Shown here: one piece after another, positions 35,205-39,222 of the stretch
How positions within the stretch are numbered: the stretch's first letter is position 1
How the letters are laid out: each line of letters opens with the position of its first letter
From: Candidatus Poribacteria bacterium
Lineage (GTDB): Bacteria > Poribacteria > WGA-4E > WGA-3G
Length of the DNA stretch: 39,222 bases
Direction: 5' to 3'
NCBI GenBank assembly: GCA_022825665.1
Contig: JAJDWI010000074.1
Coordinates: 1 to 39,222, forward strand
Translations under genes and position numbers: made by a program
Notes under the pieces: model-generated
The model's database searches: none
Told to the model about the DNA's origin: nothing
The model's input: only the letters and a program-made list of their open reading frames with translations

Positions 35205-35330
35205 GGTCAGAGGTTGCTTTGCTCGCTCCGACCTACGAGAATGTATGTGAAAATACGGGCGAGGAGACCTCGCCCTACGGAATGTCCGAGACGCAATAAA
35301 ACGCGTGACTACAAACGCGCATCTTCTCCT
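35205..35330. repeat. Half composite cassette, reverse orientation
   Basis: Read on the minus strand this repeats the left half of the composite cassette: TAAAGGAGA, a core variant (GCGCGTTTGTAGTCACGCG), a TTATTGCG remnant, hairpin GGGCGAGG-AGA-CCTCGCCC (35257-35275) and a GTCGGAGCGAGCAAAG hairpin segment (to about 35205). It abuts the stop codon of the PEP-binding protein gene (35331-35333). Confidence 0.6.
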
Positions 35331-37475
35331 TTATCTTACCCAAGGTCGTGCTTGTTTGATTGAGATATTACCATCTTTAGTTATCTTAAATTCTATCTCC
35401 ATTGCAAACTCTCCATCTAATGAAGCATCATATAACCGACTGAAGTTATTGTGAATTCTGCTAAGATAACCGCTCATTTCTCGCAAGTAGTTGTTGGTCA
35501 AAATTTGGCTGCCATCGGTCTTGCGATTTGATTTTGAGACGACTCTATAGACATTACTATCTCGCCAATCTAACAAAATCTCCTCTGGAATTGATTGTTC
35601 ATCAGGATTCGTTACAAGGTCTTCTCCGACTTGCGTATTAAGATAGTAATTCCCTATTGTCTGATATACAACATCATCAGTTACTGCCACTCCGTTAGCT
35701 AATTCACCATCAAAATTTGGATGTACAAGAACTCCCATTGCTGTCGTAAGGTGATCAATACGGTAGAAATCGCGTGCCTCAAAAGCACGGTAATTCCAAA
35801 GGCTTGCATAAACCTGTTTTATTGACTTTGACAAATGTCCTTCATCTGAATTGTGTGTAAAGGAATCGTATAAACCTGCACCACTAAATCCGGGTAAATC
35901 CTCGTTGTTAGTACTTGACCTACAACGTAGGGATGTGCCTTCAGAGTAAGACTTCTGTCCATCTGACAGAGCGACCATCATCCATTCAGGCATATCTGCC
36001 TGTTTAATTTCTTTTCTTAATTTCTTCAATTCCTCAATTTTGACATCATAGGAATTCTGAAATTCTTTATTTTTAAGAAGCATTTCAACCTTTTTATATA
36101 AGTTATTATGCTTCATAAATTCGTCATAAAAATAGAACGGTACACCAAAGCCATCAGGAATGGTTCCCTTTGGGAGTTCTAATGTTCTTAAGGTAGCAAC
36201 GTTGGCTGTTTTGACTCCAAAACTCTTGGAATCAGTAAAGTCAATAGAATCAAGTGGCAAAATCTTTTGAATAGACAGGTCTCGTTTAGGCTTTTGTATA
36301 TTCTCTGGACGTAAAGCAGCAAAGTGTGTTTCTACCTCTTTTTGAGATGCTTCTCTAATTTCATATCCATCATGGTCAACTTTGAAATATACATACTTTC
36401 CGAGAAGTTGTGCTATATCTTTGCTTTCCCAAGCATTTGTAATGAAAGCATTTGGCACTTTATCTTGTATGGCACGGAGGTTCACATGTGAAAGTGGTGT
36501 TTGACGAACTCCAGTAATAATTCCTGCAACACGTGACATCTCGTTGGGTAGATTCTTACATATAACTATATCACGAGGGGAAGGACGTTCACCTGATTCT
36601 AACATTCGCAATCTACCATACGATTCTTCCTCATTTAGAGGAAGATAACCAATATTAGCATAAATATCGTCTTCAAAATAAACTGGGAATTCTGCTGTAT
36701 CATACAATGCCTTCTCTCGATTATATATGCCAATCGCACCCCACAATGGACAATATCCTAACCTATTTTTCAATATAGGCATCTTAGATACGAGCAGGTC
36801 GTGCACTCGCTTAATTTCAGTAAATGGGAACGCATCGTTTGGATTAAATTCAAAGGTATACACCCCCTGTTCACCGTTGGGAGAAGTAGCAAGTGGACGG
36901 AAACTTAGCACACCACGCATCTGTCCACCACCTCTACCTAATCCAGCAGCCTGCATGAAACTTCCGTGTGAACGATGTGTCTTTGTATTCATAAAATATA
37001 GTTGCGGGTTCTGTGTATTCGTATTTTCAACCTGAAACTTTACATACTCAATCCCAATTAGTTGTGTATCAATTTTGACATCAGTGCCTTGATATGAAAG
37101 CTTTTCGAATGTTGCTCTGTCAGGTATAGTCGCTGCTCCATCCTTAAATTGCACCTGTTCAGGATTAAGTCTTGGACCGGTAGGTTGTCTGGATCCGCGT
37201 GATCTACCTGTTCTTCCTCTTGTCTGAGGTTGGTTTTGAGATCTATTGCGTAATTCACTTATCTCACCTTCGCTGAATTGCGCTCCCCTTTCCTGCTCCA
37301 TCCTCATAACTCTTATCATGAAATCCTTTTCTGAAGTATTAAGTTCACCGTTCTTATCAAAGTCAAAACGCATTTCATCTTTAGAAAGGGATTCTTGTGT
37401 GCAAGCAATTTGGACAATATTGAGTGTTATAATAAATAAAATAAATGATAAGATTAAGCAATGTATTTTTTTCAT
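35331..37475 (-). CDS. Exported PEP/pyruvate-binding (PPDK-like) protein
   Basis: 714 aa from ATG 37475, chosen because GAGG lies 6 nt upstream and a signal peptide starts at once (about 1-25, ending VQIAC; a lipoprotein is possible but the lipobox is not strict). Next is an EF-hand-like loop DFDKNGELNTSE (about 37-48), an Arg/Gln-rich linker, a domain with NLPNEMSRVAGIITGVRQTPLSHVN that resembles the phospho-His swivel of PEP-utilising enzymes (His in TPLSH), then the PPDK ATP-grasp domain: KSFGVKTANVATL, SLRCRSSTNNEDLPGFSGAGLYDS and the terminal IKQARPW. It lacks the PEP-binding TIM barrel. Export of such an ATP-dependent fold is unusual. The role is unknown. Confidence 0.8.
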   Translation of the reverse strand: MKKIHCLILSFILFIITLNIVQIACTQESLSKDEMRFDFDKNGELNTSEKDFMIRVMRMEQERGAQFSEGEISELRNRSQNQPQTRGRTGRSRGSRQPTGPRLNPEQVQFKDGAATIPDRATFEKLSYQGTDVKIDTQLIGIEYVKFQVENTNTQNPQLYFMNTKTHRSHGSFMQAAGLGRGGGQMRGVLSFRPLATSPNGEQGVYTFEFNPNDAFPFTEIKRVHDLLVSKMPILKNRLGYCPLWGAIGIYNREKALYDTAEFPVYFEDDIYANIGYLPLNEEESYGRLRMLESGERPSPRDIVICKNLPNEMSRVAGIITGVRQTPLSHVNLRAIQDKVPNAFITNAWESKDIAQLLGKYVYFKVDHDGYEIREASQKEVETHFAALRPENIQKPKRDLSIQKILPLDSIDFTDSKSFGVKTANVATLRTLELPKGTIPDGFGVPFYFYDEFMKHNNLYKKVEMLLKNKEFQNSYDVKIEELKKLRKEIKQADMPEWMMVALSDGQKSYSEGTSLRCRSSTNNEDLPGFSGAGLYDSFTHNSDEGHLSKSIKQVYASLWNYRAFEARDFYRIDHLTTAMGVLVHPNFDGELANGVAVTDDVVYQTIGNYYLNTQVGEDLVTNPDEQSIPEEILLDWRDSNVYRVVSKSNRKTDGSQILTNNYLREMSGYLSRIHNNFSRLYDASLDGEFAMEIEFKITKDGNISIKQARPWVR

Positions 37476-37949
37476 AGTATCCTCACCTGTTAATCTGATA
37501 ATTTGCAATATAAGTTGTCACATTATTTTTGATAGGTTAGGCAAATTTGTATTGATTTTGTTCAGAAAATGTTACGTTTTTCGCCTTCATATATCCATAA
37601 TTTAACCATTAGGAAGTTTGAAACTATACATCACATATCAAAGAATTAACGGTTACCTCTTGAAAAGGAACTTTGGAATACCAAACTCCTAATCCTGGAA
37701 ATCCTGTAATCCGGTGAATGCCAAAAAGCATTCATACCGTTGATTTGGAAAATCCTGGTTCAGACAACACGTAGATGCGAAGCCACCACACCCGTATCAC
37801 ACACCTCTTACATTACATCCTGTAGAAGCACTCTCATAATCGCGCCCATCCCGCCACCTCCGAAGCAACCTCTTATCCTGGAAATCCTGTAATCCTGCTA
37901 ATCCTGGTTCAGACAACAAGCGATTCAGACAATCCATCAATCTACCAAT
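37476..37949. repeat. Gene-free gap with repeat arms near phage gene
   Basis: No gene is supported. TCCTGGAAATCCTG/GGTTCAGACA arms occur at 37687-37767 (interrupted by an inserted GAATGCCAAAAAGCATTC hairpin) and at 37872-37915, the latter followed by an AAGCGATTCAGACA tail as in the composite cassettes. DNA resembling the interior of the nested element (TTGAAAAGGAACTTTGGAATACCAA) lies near 37660-37686. The block separates chromosomal genes from the terminase gene. Confidence 0.55.
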
Positions 37950-39222
37950 TTAAAACCGTCTTCCCATGGTGACTGCACCACAGACGACTTTGCCACTGCC
38001 GACAGTCTTACGTTTACGTTGGAGGCTTAGGACGAAATAGGCTGTGCCGTCTATACCGTGATGGTCACGGGTGATTGCTTCGTCGTCTTTGTCTGTGCCG
38101 TCAGTGTTTTCAAGATATTCACAGGTTAAGAACTCATCGGTGACTTCAAGGGGACGATATGCCTCTTTCAACTCTGGGTCTGGTGGATGCACAAGTCTGT
38201 TTCGACAGAAAAAGATTGATGGCTTCCCTGTTTCGTCTACTTTTAGCCTTTGTTTTACTGCATCTATCTGTTTGGCACGAGACTTTTTCGGTTCTTCAAC
38301 GCGGAAACCTGCTTGTTTTAGCTGCTCCACGGCATCTTGATCAGCACTGTCTACCGCAGCATAATCAATACGTTCACCTTCTTCGCGGTGGTCCTTTATC
38401 ATCTTAATGAAATCGGGTTGTGTGAGTTTGGTTTTGTAAATCTCCTTGTATGCATAGACACGACCATCCTTGTCTTTTGCCCACCAGATACAACTTGCGG
38501 GGTTGCGGTATCCCCAGTCAATGCTGAGAAATCGTATCCATTCATCCGGCACGTCAAAGTTGTCAATGATGTGGATGTCGGGTTGGAATTCCTCAAAGAC
38601 TAATCCCTCTCCTGAGACCCATAAGCCTTCATAACCTCGCTTGTAACGCAGTCCTTCAAGGTCTTGGAGTCTATCAACTCTCCGTTTGCCTTCTTCTGTG
38701 ATTTCTCCTGTTAACTGATTGTAAATTTCAGGATTGTCTTTGTATGTCATTTCAAAGAACTGGAGTTTGCCTGCTTTTGTCTGCTGTCGTATCCAGTGGT
38801 TGGGTGTGCTTGGATTGCAGTCTCCGAGTAGGAATGCGATGGGTGCTGTGCCTGCGCGTTCTGAGACTCTTGCTCTGAGATGATCCCATGATTCGAATGG
38901 CACTAATTCTGCTTGATTGACAAAAGCACCGTCGTAGAAGTCTGATAACATGTTCTCGATTTTGTCTAATCCATTGATGTAAATACGGGATCCGTTCCAG
39001 TATTCAAAGAATTCGGGGAGTTCTCCTCCGTATTTTACGATTGGCGTTAGATTCTGAGATTTATAGGTTGAGGGTTTAAAGCCGAGATATTTTTCGTAGG
39101 TTGGTATAACATTCCTATAAACTCTATTGAGATAACGGTGTATGAATGTAAGTCTTGCACCGGGATATTGTCGTGCTAACATGTCCATATAAGCGACGCA
39201 GCTATAGGTTTTGCCTGCATCG
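37950..39222 (-). CDS. Phage terminase large subunit, 5' end outside window
   Basis: The motor that packages DNA into phage heads. Reading continues past the first internal Met (39188) to the window edge, where DAGKTYSCVAY is encoded, the end of a Walker A P-loop. The true start is therefore outside the window; at least 423 codons are present. An ATPase half (about to residue 190 of the visible part) is followed by an RNase H-like nuclease: FLSIDWGYRNPASCIWW (metal Asp), YAAVDSADQDAVEQL and DHHGIDGTAYFVL (late acidic residue), as in PBSX-type terminases. Base composition looks richer in GC than its neighbours. This suggests a prophage or phage remnant beginning here. Confidence 0.85.
   Translation of the reverse strand, partial: DAGKTYSCVAYMDMLARQYPGARLTFIHRYLNRVYRNVIPTYEKYLGFKPSTYKSQNLTPIVKYGGELPEFFEYWNGSRIYINGLDKIENMLSDFYDGAFVNQAELVPFESWDHLRARVSERAGTAPIAFLLGDCNPSTPNHWIRQQTKAGKLQFFEMTYKDNPEIYNQLTGEITEEGKRRVDRLQDLEGLRYKRGYEGLWVSGEGLVFEEFQPDIHIIDNFDVPDEWIRFLSIDWGYRNPASCIWWAKDKDGRVYAYKEIYKTKLTQPDFIKMIKDHREEGERIDYAAVDSADQDAVEQLKQAGFRVEEPKKSRAKQIDAVKQRLKVDETGKPSIFFCRNRLVHPPDPELKEAYRPLEVTDEFLTCEYLENTDGTDKDDEAITRDHHGIDGTAYFVLSLQRKRKTVGSGKVVCGAVTMGRRF

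Overview
The window is a low-GC bacterial chromosome segment with about 30 protein genes, two tRNA genes and many short non-coding repeats. Three sulfatase-family genes, TPR, PQQ-propeller and beta-helix envelope proteins, and gene-free gaps packed with palindromic repeats resemble genomes of Candidatus Poribacteria or similar marine or sponge-associated lineages. That taxonomic guess comes from gene content and repeat style only. Most genes have clear AGGAG-type ribosome binding sites, and several of these decide the start codon.

Plus-strand half (about 0.67-25.3 kb). aroK and aroB overlap by 4 nt. They are followed closely by four uncharacterised membrane-protein genes (2374-5682), the first an Fn3 plus DUF6754-like protein. 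Next come a sugar-phosphate isomerase/epimerase and two tandem paralogous sulfatases, of which only the second has a Tat signal. Then follow a YfbK-like VWA protein, a membrane-anchored coiled-coil protein, a beta-helix lipoprotein candidate, a UbiA-family prenyltransferase, a third sulfatase-like enzyme with Thr in place of the formylglycine Cys, a large exported TPR protein, a GlcE-like FAD protein, a PorX-like receiver-PglZ protein whose receiver lacks the phospho-acceptor, DsbD, and a membrane-anchored TPR protein.

Minus-strand half (about 25.3-39.2 kb). This holds a small hypothetical protein, tRNA-Thr(CGT) and tRNA-Phe(GAA), a TAXI-type solute-binding protein, and a set made of a halogenase-like flavoprotein, a PaaK-like adenylating enzyme and a HemW-like radical SAM enzyme. 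It continues with a VapC-type toxin and its antitoxin, a PQQ-like propeller protein overlapping an iron alcohol dehydrogenase, an exported PEP/pyruvate-binding (PPDK-like) protein with an EF-hand-like loop, and the 3' part of a phage large terminase that runs off the window.

Repeats fill nearly all long gene-free gaps. They include a 123-bp MITE with perfect 17-bp inverted ends and a CCCA target duplication (445-567), a 124-bp MITE with TWA duplications (9696-9819 and 35068-35191), and about 350-bp composite cassettes bounded by inverted repeats and built from the same modules in the same order (about 14.35, 21.89 and 25.81 kb, with partial copies at 27.6 and 35.2 kb). The most promising leads are the four-gene membrane module, the degenerate PorX-like protein, the radical SAM/PaaK/halogenase-like set, the exported PPDK-like protein, and the modular repeat system.
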